64,000 nucleotides of DNA from Clostridiales bacterium (GTDB lineage: Bacteria > Bacillota > Clostridia > Lachnospirales > Lachnospiraceae). Each line of letters opens with the position of its first letter. Position 1 is the stretch's first letter. The DNA is taken from contig JAJBTU010000015.1 in the NCBI GenBank assembly GCA_020860715.1, positions 1 through 64,000 on the forward strand, given 5' to 3'. The notes under the pieces are model-generated. The model worked only from the letters and a program-made list of their open reading frames with translations, was not told the DNA's origin and ran no database searches. This document shows, piece by piece, positions 44,304 through 53,545 of this stretch. Position numbers and translations under genes: made by a program.

Positions 44304-45074
44304 ATGAGTTTTTATCAGATCGGACTGGAAGGTATGCCAAAGCTGCTTGACTGCTGCGATGGCCGTGTGATGGATTATTTTCAGAAAAAAAACTATACGG
44401 ATGCTTTTCAGCGGATGTATCAGGAGCATCTTCCCACTCTGGATGCAGTCGAAAAAGGCTATGAGGAAGCGGAAGACAAAGAACAGTTCCTGACCGATAT
44501 GGCGGATCAGGTAAGCGCGTACGCAGCGCAAAAGCTGGAAGCATGCAAAGGCAAAAGCAAAAAAGATCATCTCCAGATGGACCTGAATCTGACGATGGCG
44601 GTTTTTGTGCTTCCCATGGTTCTGGAATTCAACGGAGATTCCTCGAAGCCGCTTTCAGAAGAACTGATCGCTTCATGGAAGCGCCGGTTTCCAAAGTCCA
44701 ATATCAGTGCGGCTACTTACACATCCATTGAAGAGGGATTTCATAAGCAGTGGTGTTATATTACGACCGCTGTCTGCCGGACCTTTGAGAAGCCGGACGA
44801 CTGTTATGAGCTGACGCTTCTTCGCGATTACAGAGATACTTACCTCGCGGAAAGTCCCGGCGGAGAAGAATTGATATCGACTTATTATGATGTGGCGCCA
44901 AGCATTGTGAAGCACATTGACCAGCAGCCGGATTCCGGTGAGATTTACCGTGGAATCTGGGATGAATGGCTTGCTCCCTGCATATCCATGATAGAATCGG
45001 ATCAGAAGGAAGAGTGCCGCGAACATTACATTGACATGGTACATACGCTGCAGGAAAAGTATTTTCGTCAGTAA
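44304..45074 (+). CDS. CFI-box-containing protein of unknown function
   Basis: This 256-residue protein has a helical N-terminal part and a C-terminal CFI-box-like segment from about residue 150: CYITTAVC, then CYELTLLRDYRDTYL and the tail ISTYYDVAPSIVKHID. The box is a short conserved module found at the end of unrelated proteins; its role is unknown and the paired cysteines suggest a modification or metal site. No signal peptide is seen. It lies 32 bases after yebC and ends at a terminator. Confidence 0.78.
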   Translation: MSFYQIGLEGMPKLLDCCDGRVMDYFQKKNYTDAFQRMYQEHLPTLDAVEKGYEEAEDKEQFLTDMADQVSAYAAQKLEACKGKSKKDHLQMDLNLTMAVFVLPMVLEFNGDSSKPLSEELIASWKRRFPKSNISAATYTSIEEGFHKQWCYITTAVCRTFEKPDDCYELTLLRDYRDTYLAESPGGEELISTYYDVAPSIVKHIDQQPDSGEIYRGIWDEWLAPCISMIESDQKEECREHYIDMVHTLQEKYFRQ

Positions 45075-45104
45075 GACTGCAGATGGAACGCCCAGAGAGA
45101 TCAG

Positions 45105-45136
45105 ACCGGAGCATTTATGCTCCGGTTTTTATTTTA
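45105..45136 (+). terminator. Rho-independent terminator
   Basis: ACCGGAGCA (45105-45113) pairs with TGCTCCGGT (45118-45126) around TTTA and is followed by TTTTTATTTT. It ends the yebC/CFI-box unit. Confidence 0.9.
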
Positions 45137-45225
45137 GTATGAGACGGAAATACGGTGAATGATTTTACGGCAACAGGGCATTCTAAGGAGCAGGAGATCA
45201 ACGGCAGGAAAGCCTGGAGGAAACT

Positions 45226-45909
45226 ATGAATACAATGCAGCAGGAAAACGGTGACAATAACAACAACACGGAAAAAGAACAGCGGGAGGCTATTCGTGAT
45301 ACCGGAGAACTGACGCTGCACGGCCGGATTCATTTATTGACCGTGATCGGCGAAATCGAGGGACATGAATGCCTTCCGAATCATTCAAAGACTACGAAAT
45401 ATGAACATGTACTTCCAAAGCTGGCGGCAATCGAGAACAGTCCGGATATCGACGGACTTTTGATTTTGCTGAATACGGTTGGCGGTGATGTGGAAGCGGG
45501 ACTCGCGATTGCTGAGATGATTGCCTCTCTCAGCAAGCCGACCGTGTCTCTGGTACTGGGCGGCAGCCACTCTATCGGGGTGCCGATTGCCGTATCCACG
45601 GATTACTCCTTTATCGTAAAGACAGGAACCATGGTTATACACCCGGTGCGCATGAGCGGAACCGTGATCGGAGCCCCGCAGACCTATGATTATTTTAAGC
45701 AGATGCAGGACCGGATCCTCGGATTTATCAGTGAGCATTCCCATGCCGGACGAGAGCGGCTGGAAGAACTGATGCTGGATACCGGAATCCTTACAAAGGA
45801 CCTGGGAACCATTCTGGTTGGTGAAGAGGCCGTCCGGGAAGGGCTGATCAATGAGGTCGGCGGAATCGGGGAAGCCTTTCGGAAACTCTGCGCACTGATC
45901 CAAAAGTGA
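45226..45909 (+). CDS. ClpP-like serine protease, TepA family
   Basis: Translocation-enhancing protein TepA and relatives have a ClpP/crotonase fold. The 227 residues have [22 protein letters not shown] near 75 and the nucleophile Ser in [11 protein letters not shown] near 108; VIHPVRMSG near 133 carries the His. Unlike housekeeping ClpP the N-terminus is a Gln/Asn/Glu-rich, unstructured stretch. The role in this group is unclear; a part in protein export or sporulation is inferred from B. subtilis. GGAGG precedes the ATG. Confidence 0.88.
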   Translation: MNTMQQENGDNNNNTEKEQREAIRDTGELTLHGRIHLLTVIGEIEGHECLPNHSKTTKYEHVLPKLAAIENSPDIDGLLILLNTVGGDVEAGLAIAEMIASLSKPTVSLVLGGSHSIGVPIAVSTDYSFIVKTGTMVIHPVRMSGTVIGAPQTYDYFKQMQDRILGFISEHSHAGRERLEELMLDTGILTKDLGTILVGEEAVREGLINEVGGIGEAFRKLCALIQK

Positions 45910-45930
45910 CGGCAGCTCTGCAAAAAAATC

Positions 45931-45959
45931 TTGTGCCGCTGAAAATTCTCTGCTATAAT
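45931..45959 (+). promoter_or_regulatory. Promoter of uppP
   Basis: TTGTGC (45931-45936) and a perfect TATAAT (45954-45959) are spaced by 17 bases with TGC before the -10. Confidence 0.75.
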
Positions 45960-46039
45960 AAATCCAAATGTGTGTTTGGATGGACAGGAGCTGCGAGGAC
46001 TCCTCCTGTCCGATTTCCGTATATTATTTGGAGGCAGCT

Positions 46040-46918
46040 ATGACAGTATTACAGTCTATTTTTCTCGGCATTGTACAGGGACTGACAGAGTTCCTTCCTG
46101 TCAGCAGTTCCGGTCATCTGGCAATTCTGGAGAACCTTTTCAACATCGAGACGGACGGAGGCATGCTTTTTGATATCATGCTCCATATCGGCACGCTTGT
46201 CGCGGTGTTTGTCGTCTATCGAAAAGACATCTGGAAAATGATCTGCGAGGCAGTCTTTATGTTTTTGGATATCTGCCGAAACCTGAGAATTTTCTTTTTA
46301 AATAAAATACATAAGACTTCTCTGAAATACCAGAGAGTGGTTCACAACAGCTATCGTAAGTTTGTGGTTCTGATCCTGGTGTCAACGTTTCCGACTGCAG
46401 TCATCGGTTATCTTGGAGAAAAGTTGATTTCCGACGCGAGTGAGACACTTCTGATCCCGGGCATCTGTCTGCTGATTACGGCCGTGCTTCTTCTGATGGC
46501 GGATACTGTGCAGGAAGGAAAGAAACTGCCGCGGGAGACCAGCTATAAGAATGCGCTGGTTATTGGCTGCGCTCAGGGCTGTGCGACGCTGCCGGGCCTG
46601 TCGCGTTCAGGAACCACGATCGCGGCCTGCCTGCTGTGCGGGATGGATCGGCGCTTTGCCGTGAAATATTCGTTTATTTTGTCCATTCCTGCGGTGCTTG
46701 GCGCTGCTTTGCTCGAAGTAAAGGATGTGATTGCCGAGCCGGTCGTCGATATGGGTCAGATTGGCATTTATGCGATTGGGATGGTGTTTGCCGCGGTTGT
46801 CGGATATATCTGCATTAAAACGATGCTTGTGGTGGTCCGCAAAAAGAAGTTTTCTTATTTTTCAGTGTACTGTACGCTTGTCGGACTGCTGGCGATCGCA
46901 GGACATTTCTTCCTGTGA
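46040..46918 (+). CDS. uppP: Undecaprenyl-diphosphatase UppP/BacA
   Basis: Recycles the lipid carrier undecaprenyl diphosphate, and its overproduction gives bacitracin resistance. The 292 residues form about eight membrane segments. Signatures are GLTEFLPVSSSGHLAI at about 13-28 with catalytic Glu, Ser and His, and GLSRSGTTIA near 190. GGAGG precedes ATG 46040; in-frame upstream codons lack a ribosome site. A loop of about 25 residues near 85-110 (FFLNKIHKTSLKYQ) is longer than in E. coli. Confidence 0.95.
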   Translation: MTVLQSIFLGIVQGLTEFLPVSSSGHLAILENLFNIETDGGMLFDIMLHIGTLVAVFVVYRKDIWKMICEAVFMFLDICRNLRIFFLNKIHKTSLKYQRVVHNSYRKFVVLILVSTFPTAVIGYLGEKLISDASETLLIPGICLLITAVLLLMADTVQEGKKLPRETSYKNALVIGCAQGCATLPGLSRSGTTIAACLLCGMDRRFAVKYSFILSIPAVLGAALLEVKDVIAEPVVDMGQIGIYAIGMVFAAVVGYICIKTMLVVVRKKKFSYFSVYCTLVGLLAIAGHFFL

Positions 46919-47011
46919 GTTTTCATGCAGGAGATCAGGGGCTGAAAACGCAGTGGGTGACGCGGAAGGGAGCGTAACACTGCGTATATACCGGAAAGGG
47001 GAGTATTTAGT

Positions 47012-50000
47012 TTGGCAGCTTCCAATACAACAAAGAAAAAAACCTCCGCAGGCTCGAAGAAGCCTGCGGCTTCATCAAAGAAGGCAGCTGTCTCCGGCAG
47101 CCGGAAGACAGGTGCTTCATCCGCGCCGGCCGCCCGAAAGACAGGTACTTCGTCTTCGTCAGGACGCAAAAAATCAGCGGCGGCTTCCAGTACGTCAGTA
47201 TCGCGCAATATGACTGTGGAACCGGTGAGAGAACAGGATAAAATGAATCCGCAGCTTGCCAGAGAGGCGGTTCTCTGGCTGATTCTTGCCGTTTGCCTGT
47301 TCGTTTTTATCAGCTTTTTTGGAATTGGCGGTTATATTGGGTCGGTGATTTCAGACATCTGTTTTGGCGTTTTTGGCATTTCTGCTTATATTTTCCCGTT
47401 CCTGATGTTTCTGGCTGCCGCTTTCCTGATCTCAAACCGCGGGAGTCATCTGGCCGGAGAAAAATTTGCTGCCTGCGCAGTGCTGTATTTTTGCATTTGC
47501 TGTTTTGCCGCTCTTATAGAAGGACAGTACACAGATGCGTTTGATATCGGCAGGCTCTATGCACGCTGTGCATCCATGAAGCAGGGCGGCGGAGTCATCG
47601 GAGGCACTGTCTGCCATGTTCTGGAGCCTGCGCTCGGACCGATTGGAACGGGAGTTCTCCTTGGCGTGCTTGCGCTGATCGCAATGGTACTCATTACGCA
47701 GAAGTCGCTGCTGCGCGGTGTGAAAAGGCAGGGAGACCGTGTCTATCATTCTGCGAAAGAATCGTCCGAACGGCGCAGGGAAGAAAAAAAGAAACGGGAA
47801 GAATGGGAGCAGTTTGAAAAGATGAGCGCTCCTGCTGATTCTGACAGCTTTTCGGATGATCTGGGATATGTGGGCTCTGACATGGAGATTCAGCAGATCC
47901 CGCAGAATCACGGTGTGGAATATACTTATGAAAATGTAAACCATGCGAGGACAGATTCTGTCGTTCGGCCGAATTCATCCGGCCGCAGGGATTCCAGGGA
48001 TCGTCAGCTGGATGTTTCCGTTATGTTTTCCACTCAGACAGAGACAAGGAGAAAACACCGTCACGCGAACGGCGTCACGATGAATACAAAGATTACGGGA
48101 GAACCGGAACAGGTCGGAGCGGATGTGCATGAGATTCTGCCTAAGACATACGATCCGGCTTCTGTATCTGCGGGTCCGGCGGAGGAATCGGGCTTTATCA
48201 ACCTTGAGGAAGAAACCGGCGCGCAGACATCTGCCGCTAAACGTCCGGCTGGCCGTCAGGACGCTGCCAAAGAGGATGCGCCTGCGTTTGAGCAGTACCC
48301 GGATATGGAATCTCTGCATATCGAAGGCGTAGGAATAGAGGAACCGCAACCGGCAAAGGAGCAGTTTCCTCCGATTCCGGTTTCGGAGGAAACTGTAACA
48401 GGCGGAAACTTTTCGGATGCGCGGACAAATACGATACGGCCTGACGAATTTCCGGATGAAAGTACGGATCCGGAGGAAACAGACGGGCAGACCGCTTCCG
48501 GCCATGGACCGGCCAGCGGTAAGATCAAACGCAATCCGCGCTCGTCTGAGAAAGAAATTGCCGAGGGCATAGCTTCCGTGGAAGCGGAAGCGGCGGCCAT
48601 CGAGGCGGCGAAGCCGCCCCGTCCGGAATATGTTTTTCCACCGCTGGATCTTTTACATAAAGGTGAAAACAAAACCAAGAAAGGACAGGAACAGGAAATC
48701 CGCCAGACAGCCATGAAACTGCAGCAGACGCTGAACAGCTTTGGCGTGCATGTGACGGTGACGAACGTGAGCTGCGGGCCGAGCGTGACCCGTTATGAAC
48801 TTCTGCCGGAGCAGGGTGTCAAGGTCAGCCGCATTGTGTCTCTTGCCGATGATATCAAGCTGAATCTGGCTGCGGCGGATATTCGTATTGAAGCGCCCAT
48901 CCCGGGGAAATCTGCGGTGGGGATCGAGGTGCCGAATGCGGAAAACAGCACGGTGCCGCTGCGTGACCTGCTGGAGTCGGATGAGTTCCGCAATCATAAA
49001 TCAAAGCTGGCGTTTGCCACCGGAAAAGATCTCGGCGGCAAGGTGGTTGTCTCTGATATCGCGAAGATGCCTCATCTGCTGATTGCGGGTGCGACCGGCT
49101 CCGGTAAATCCGTCTGCATCAATACGATCATTATGAGCATTCTCTATAAGGCGAAACCGGAAGAAGTAAAGCTGATCATGATTGACCCGAAGGTCGTGGA
49201 ACTGAGTGTTTACAATGGGATTCCGCATCTTTTTATTCCGGTGGTGACCGACCCCAAAAAGGCAGCCGGAGCGCTGAACTGGGGAGTTGCGGAGATGACA
49301 GACCGCTATGCGAAATTTGCTGATGTCGGTGTCCGTGATCTGAAAGGCTACAATCAGAAAATAGACGCGCTGAAGGACGTCGATGACCCGAATAAGCCGG
49401 AGAAACTTCCGCAGATTGTGATCATTGTCGACGAGCTAGCGGATCTGATGATGGTCGCTCCGGGAGAGGTGGAAGATTCCATCTGCCGCCTGGCTCAGCT
49501 TGCGCGGGCGGCGGGCATACACCTGATCATTGCGACGCAGCGCCCTTCGGTCAATGTTATCACCGGACTGATCAAGGCAAATATGCCTTCAAGGATTGCA
49601 TTTGCGGTGTCTTCCGGCGTCGATTCCCGCACCATTATTGATATGTACGGCGCGGAAAAGCTGCTTGGAAGGGGGGATATGCTCTTTTACCCGCAGGGAT
49701 ATCAGAAACCGGCCCGTGTGCAGGGCGCGTTCGTTACCGATGAGGAAGTCGCGGATGTTGTTGACTTTTTGAAAAACAGCAACAGCGGTTTTTCCTATGA
49801 TCCGGATATGGAACAGAAAATTGCAAAAGCGCAGAAGACAAGTGCGTCTGCAAAGACTGCGGCTGACACGGATGAACTGTTTGCGGATGCCGGCAAATTT
49901 ATTATTGAAAAGGACAAAGCGTCGATCGGTATGCTGCAGCGGGTTTTCAAGATTGGTTTCAACCGGGCGGCACGCATCATGGATCAGCTCTCCGACGCCG

Positions 50001-50086
50001 GAGTAGTGGGACCGGAGGAAGGCACCAAGCCGCGAAAGATTCTGATGTCTCAGGAACAATTTGAAAATTATCTGGAGGAGAATTAG
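47012..50086 (+). CDS. ftsK: DNA translocase FtsK/SpoIIIE
   Basis: Hexameric motor that pumps chromosomal DNA through the closing septum. The 1024 residues start with a Lys/Ser/Ala-rich tail, then four membrane segments (about 88-240), a long charged linker (about 250-560) and the motor: Walker A GATGSGKS with Lys699 and IIVDELADLMM near 807. The C-terminal gamma winged helix (KASIGMLQRVFKIGFNRAA) reads orientation signals. The start is TTG, with AAAGGGGAG eight bases before. The same protein may serve both septation and spore chromosome transfer. Confidence 0.95.
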   Translation: MAASNTTKKKTSAGSKKPAASSKKAAVSGSRKTGASSAPAARKTGTSSSSGRKKSAAASSTSVSRNMTVEPVREQDKMNPQLAREAVLWLILAVCLFVFISFFGIGGYIGSVISDICFGVFGISAYIFPFLMFLAAAFLISNRGSHLAGEKFAACAVLYFCICCFAALIEGQYTDAFDIGRLYARCASMKQGGGVIGGTVCHVLEPALGPIGTGVLLGVLALIAMVLITQKSLLRGVKRQGDRVYHSAKESSERRREEKKKREEWEQFEKMSAPADSDSFSDDLGYVGSDMEIQQIPQNHGVEYTYENVNHARTDSVVRPNSSGRRDSRDRQLDVSVMFSTQTETRRKHRHANGVTMNTKITGEPEQVGADVHEILPKTYDPASVSAGPAEESGFINLEEETGAQTSAAKRPAGRQDAAKEDAPAFEQYPDMESLHIEGVGIEEPQPAKEQFPPIPVSEETVTGGNFSDARTNTIRPDEFPDESTDPEETDGQTASGHGPASGKIKRNPRSSEKEIAEGIASVEAEAAAIEAAKPPRPEYVFPPLDLLHKGENKTKKGQEQEIRQTAMKLQQTLNSFGVHVTVTNVSCGPSVTRYELLPEQGVKVSRIVSLADDIKLNLAAADIRIEAPIPGKSAVGIEVPNAENSTVPLRDLLESDEFRNHKSKLAFATGKDLGGKVVVSDIAKMPHLLIAGATGSGKSVCINTIIMSILYKAKPEEVKLIMIDPKVVELSVYNGIPHLFIPVVTDPKKAAGALNWGVAEMTDRYAKFADVGVRDLKGYNQKIDALKDVDDPNKPEKLPQIVIIVDELADLMMVAPGEVEDSICRLAQLARAAGIHLIIATQRPSVNVITGLIKANMPSRIAFAVSSGVDSRTIIDMYGAEKLLGRGDMLFYPQGYQKPARVQGAFVTDEEVADVVDFLKNSNSGFSYDPDMEQKIAKAQKTSASAKTAADTDELFADAGKFIIEKDKASIGMLQRVFKIGFNRAARIMDQLSDAGVVGPEEGTKPRKILMSQEQFENYLEEN

Positions 50087-50171
50087 AGGAGCCGTACGGA
50101 AACAGGATGCTTATTTGCTGAACAGAATGAGAAAAGTGCCAAAAACTGTATGAAAAACCCCGAAAAAATGA

Positions 50172-50200
50172 TTGAATTCTCTGCATGATTGATTTATACT
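50172..50200 (+). promoter_or_regulatory. Promoter of nfnAB
   Basis: TTGAAT (50172-50177) and TATACT (50195-50200) are spaced by 17 bases. A sequence weakly like a Rex site (TTGATTTATA...TATAACAA) overlaps the -10. The leader to ATG 50416 is about 210 bases. Confidence 0.6.
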
Positions 50201-50206
50201 TATAAC

Positions 50207-50415
50207 AATGTGACTTGTCGGAAGAGAGGCGCGCTTACAGGCTTTTCCCTTCAGGTCAGCGACAGAATCGTAAGGATTCTGGAGTGCTATGCGAAGTGTT
50301 TTCTTCGCATAGTATGTTTTGTGGAGAACATGCTTACTATGACAGATGCTCCACACATACCCGGCTGGGATATTCAGTGCTGTCTGGCCGGAGCAGAAAC
50401 CTCAGGAGGTAGGAT
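50207..50415 (+). other. Structured leader of nfnAB, no gene
   Basis: The stretch holds two hairpins: AGAATC/GATTCT near 50265-50281 and a perfect 10-base stem CTATGCGAAG/CTTCGCATAG at 50286-50311. Neither is followed by a clear T run and I recognise no known riboswitch class. AGGAGG stands before the next start. Confidence 0.5.
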
Positions 50416-51309
50416 ATGTACAAAATTTTAAAAGCTGGAAAGCTTGCGGACAACATCTACGAGATGGTTGTGGACGCGCCGCGCGTGGCGAGACGCTGTC
50501 TGCCCGGACAGTTCATCATCGCGAAGGCGGATGAGGTAGGCGAGCGTATTCCGCTGACCATCTGCGATTATGACAGAGAAGCGGGTACGATCACGATCGT
50601 ATTTATGCCAATCGGCGTTTCCACAGAGAAGTTTGCTTCCCTTAAGGCAGGAGATTCGTTCCATGATTTCGTGGGTCCTCTGGGACAGCCTTCCGATCTG
50701 TGTCTTGAGAACGAACTGGAAGAGACGAAGAAGAAAAAGATTCTGTTTGTAGCCGGCGGCGTCGGCACGGCTCCGGTATATCCGCAGGCAAAATGGCTGC
50801 ATGAGCATGGCGTGGGCTGCGACGTGATCATCGGTGCGAAGACGAAGAATCTCGTGATCATGGAGGACAAGTTCAAGTCTGTCTGTGACAACCTTTACAT
50901 AACGACCGACGACGGTTCCTACGGAAGAAGCGGTATGGTGACCAAGGTGATCGAGGATCTGATCGAGCATGAAGGCAAGACCTATGATCACTGTGTATCC
51001 ATCGGACCGATGATCATGATGAAGTTCTGCTGCCTGACGACAAAGAAGTACAATCTGAAGACGGTTGTCAGCATGAACCCGATCATGGTAGACGGTACCG
51101 GCATGTGCGGAGCCTGTCGTATCCTTGTGGGCGATGAGGTGAAATTCGCCTGCGTAGATGGTCCTGAATTTGACGGACATCTGGTAGATTTTGACGCGGC
51201 CATGAAACGCCAGACTCTCTATAAGACTGAGGAAGGCCGGGCGCTTTTGAAGCTGCGTGAGGGAGATACGCATCACGGCGGATGCGGGAATTGCGGAGGT
51301 GACAAATAA
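50416..51309 (+). CDS. NfnA-like ferredoxin-NADP reductase subunit (FAD/NAD-binding)
   Basis: Small subunit of the NADH-dependent reduced ferredoxin:NADP reductase or of a homologous sulfide/dihydroorotate dehydrogenase-like enzyme. The 297 residues show a ferredoxin-reductase FAD fold (RIPLTICDYD near 43), an NAD site VAGGVGTAPVYPQ near 113, and a 2Fe-2S motif CGACRILVGDEVKFACVDGP near 233. A Cys-rich end CGNCGGDK closes it. Its stop shares a base with the start of the next gene, so the two make a complex in equal amounts. Confidence 0.87.
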   Translation: MYKILKAGKLADNIYEMVVDAPRVARRCLPGQFIIAKADEVGERIPLTICDYDREAGTITIVFMPIGVSTEKFASLKAGDSFHDFVGPLGQPSDLCLENELEETKKKKILFVAGGVGTAPVYPQAKWLHEHGVGCDVIIGAKTKNLVIMEDKFKSVCDNLYITTDDGSYGRSGMVTKVIEDLIEHEGKTYDHCVSIGPMIMMKFCCLTTKKYNLKTVVSMNPIMVDGTGMCGACRILVGDEVKFACVDGPEFDGHLVDFDAAMKRQTLYKTEEGRALLKLREGDTHHGGCGNCGGDK

Positions 51310-52700
51310 TGGCTGCAGCAGGACTTGTTAAGGTTCCGGTAAGAGAACAGGAGCCAAAGGTGAGAGCGACAAACTTCAAGGAAGTATGTCTTGGCTACAA
51401 CAAAGAAGAAGCGATGGAGGAAGCGACCCGCTGCCTGCACTGCAAGAACGCGAAGTGCATCGAAGGCTGCCCGGTCAATATCAATATTCCGGATTTCATC
51501 GCAGAAGTAAAAGAAGGCAACATCGAGGAAGCCTACAAAGTGATTTCCAAATCCAGCGCGCTTCCGGCTATCTGCGGCCGTGTATGTCCGCAGGAGAGCC
51601 AGTGCGAGGGCAAGTGTATCCGCGGTATCAAGGGCGATGCGGTATCCATCGGCAAACTGGAGCGTTTTGTCGCTGACTGGGCGAGAGAGAACGGTATCAA
51701 GCCGCCTGCTCCGGAGACAAAGAACGGCCGTAAAGTCGCGGTGATCGGATCTGGCCCGTCCGGACTGACCTGTGCGGGCGACCTCGCAAAGCTGGGCTAC
51801 GATGTGACCATTTTCGAGGCTCTGCATGAGCCGGGCGGAGTGCTTGTATACGGTATTCCGGAGTTTCGTCTTCCGAAGCTGGACGTTGTTGCGAAGGAAG
51901 TGGAGAATGTCAAGTCTCTCGGTGTAAAGATCGAGACGAACGTCATCATCGGCAAGTCTGTGACGATTGACGAACTGCTCGACGAAGAAGGTTTTGAAGC
52001 TGTCTTTATCGGTTCCGGCGCCGGACTTCCGATGTTCATGGGCATTCCGGGCGAGACCGCGAAAGGTGTATTCTCCGCAAACGAATATCTGACCAGAAAC
52101 AACCTGATGAAAGCGTTCCGCGAGGACTACGATACCCCGATCGTAAAGGGCAAAAAAGTCGCGGTAGTCGGCGGCGGCAACGTGGCGATGGACGCAGCGA
52201 GGACCGCGCTTCGTCTTGGCGCAGAGGTACATATCGTGTACCGCCGTTCCGAGGCAGAGCTTCCGGCCCGTGCGGAGGAAGTACACCACGCGAAAGAGGA
52301 GGGCATCATCTTTGACCTTCTGACCAACCCGACCGAGATCCTTGTGGACGAGAACGATGCTGTCTGCGGTATGCGCTGCATCCGCATGGAACTTGGCGAG
52401 CCGGATGCGTCCGGAAGAAGACGTCCGGTAGCAATTCCTGGTTCAGAGTTCGATCTTGATGTGGATACTGTTATCATGTCGCTCGGTACTTCACCGAACC
52501 CGCTGATCTCTTCCACGACGATCGGCCTTGACGTGAACCGCAGGAAGTGTATCATCGCGGATGAGGAGACCGGAAAGACTTCTAAGGAAGCGGTATTTGC
52601 CGGCGGCGACGCTGTGACAGGCGCAGCGACCGTGATCCTCGCGATGGGCGCAGGCAAAGCGGCGGCGAAGGGCATTCACGAATTCCTGAGCGCGAAATAA
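51309..52700 (+). CDS. NfnB-like/GltA-type NADPH oxidoreductase
   Basis: Large subunit of the pair above; usually labelled NADPH-dependent glutamate synthase, small type. The 463 residues have two 4Fe-4S clusters at the N-terminus (CLHCKNAKCIEGCPV near 38 and CGRVCPQESQCEGKC near 82), an FAD site GSGPSGLTCAGDL near 148 and an NADPH site GGGNVAMDAARTALRLG near 289. With the NfnA-like partner and no large glutamate synthase subunit near by, electron bifurcation between NADH, ferredoxin and NADP is the more likely role. Confidence 0.88.
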   Translation: MAAAGLVKVPVREQEPKVRATNFKEVCLGYNKEEAMEEATRCLHCKNAKCIEGCPVNINIPDFIAEVKEGNIEEAYKVISKSSALPAICGRVCPQESQCEGKCIRGIKGDAVSIGKLERFVADWARENGIKPPAPETKNGRKVAVIGSGPSGLTCAGDLAKLGYDVTIFEALHEPGGVLVYGIPEFRLPKLDVVAKEVENVKSLGVKIETNVIIGKSVTIDELLDEEGFEAVFIGSGAGLPMFMGIPGETAKGVFSANEYLTRNNLMKAFREDYDTPIVKGKKVAVVGGGNVAMDAARTALRLGAEVHIVYRRSEAELPARAEEVHHAKEEGIIFDLLTNPTEILVDENDAVCGMRCIRMELGEPDASGRRRPVAIPGSEFDLDVDTVIMSLGTSPNPLISSTTIGLDVNRRKCIIADEETGKTSKEAVFAGGDAVTGAATVILAMGAGKAAAKGIHEFLSAK

Positions 52701-52742
52701 GATTCGCAACGGTTTCGTATCTTCACATTGACGAATGATAAA

Positions 52743-52808
52743 ACAGGCATTTGCATCGGTCTGGCAGAAACTAGTGCTGCTGTGGTCGACGGATGCCTGT
52801 TTTTTATC
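52743..52808 (+). terminator. Probable terminator after nfnAB
   Basis: ACAGGCAT (52743-52750) pairs with ATGCCTGT (52793-52800), with further partial pairing inside, and TTTTTTAT follows. The loop is long for a simple terminator. Confidence 0.6.
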
Positions 52809-52962
52809 CTGCAGAATGGTTGAAAACAGCACATAATTATGAGTATGGAAATACAGGAGAGGGCGCTTCAAAAATGAAATATGTTTCCGTCAACAGAACG
52901 ATCTGAGAACAGTGAAAAACAAAGCATGGTGCGGAACATTTATTGGATGGAACAGACCAGAT

Positions 52963-53442
52963 ATGAAAATCAAAATATTATGCGTAGGAAAAATCAGGGA
53001 AAAATACCTTCGCGACGCCATCGCGGAATATTCGAAACGTCTTTCCCGTTACTGTAGACTGGAGATACAGGAAGTGGCAGATGAGAAGACGCCGGACGGC
53101 GCATCGGAAGCGGAGGAATGCCGTATAAAAGAAACGGAGGGGAAGCGGCTGCTTGCCGGCATTCGCGATACGGATTATGTGATCGCGCTTGCAATAGAAG
53201 GGCAGATGCCTGATTCCGTTGGCCTGGCCCGCAAAATTGAGCAGCTTGCCGTTCAGGGACAGAGCAGTCTCTGCTTTGTGATCGGCGGCTCTTTAGGACT
53301 GTCGAATGAAGTAATGAAGCGTGCGGATGAGCAGATCAGCTTTTCCCGTTTGACCTTTCCTCATCAGCTGATGCGTGTGATCCTGCTGGAACAGATCTAT
53401 CGCAGCTTCCGTATTACCCGTGGAGAGCCTTATCATAAATAA
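52963..53442 (+). CDS. rlmH: 23S rRNA pseudouridine-1915 N3-methyltransferase RlmH
   Basis: SPOUT methyltransferase that acts on helix 69 of 23S rRNA. The 159 residues equal the canonical length. Seen are KILCVGKIREKYL at the start, VIALAIEGQ near 73, the FVIGGSLGLS knot near 104 and the C-terminal LTFPHQLMRVILLEQIYRSF segment. The ribosome site is weak (GGATGG, twelve bases before ATG 52963). Confidence 0.94.
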   Translation: MKIKILCVGKIREKYLRDAIAEYSKRLSRYCRLEIQEVADEKTPDGASEAEECRIKETEGKRLLAGIRDTDYVIALAIEGQMPDSVGLARKIEQLAVQGQSSLCFVIGGSLGLSNEVMKRADEQISFSRLTFPHQLMRVILLEQIYRSFRITRGEPYHK

Positions 53443-53485
53443 CGGCGTATATAGTCTGACAATTCTTAAAAAAATCTAAAAACTA

Positions 53486-53513
53486 TTGACGAAAAAAATC
53501 AATATGGTATGAT
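53486..53513 (+). promoter_or_regulatory. Promoter of the citrate synthase gene
   Basis: TTGACG (53486-53491) and TATGAT (53508-53513) are spaced by 16 bases, with TGG before the -10. The surrounding sequence is A-rich. Confidence 0.65.
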
Positions 53514-53545
53514 AACCCTAATGTCTGAACAGGGAGGACTTGCGT

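Noticed and set aside
51309-52700. True NADPH glutamate synthase small subunit
   Set aside because: No large glutamate synthase subunit is nearby and the coupled upstream gene is an NfnA-like subunit, so the Nfn reading is preferred.
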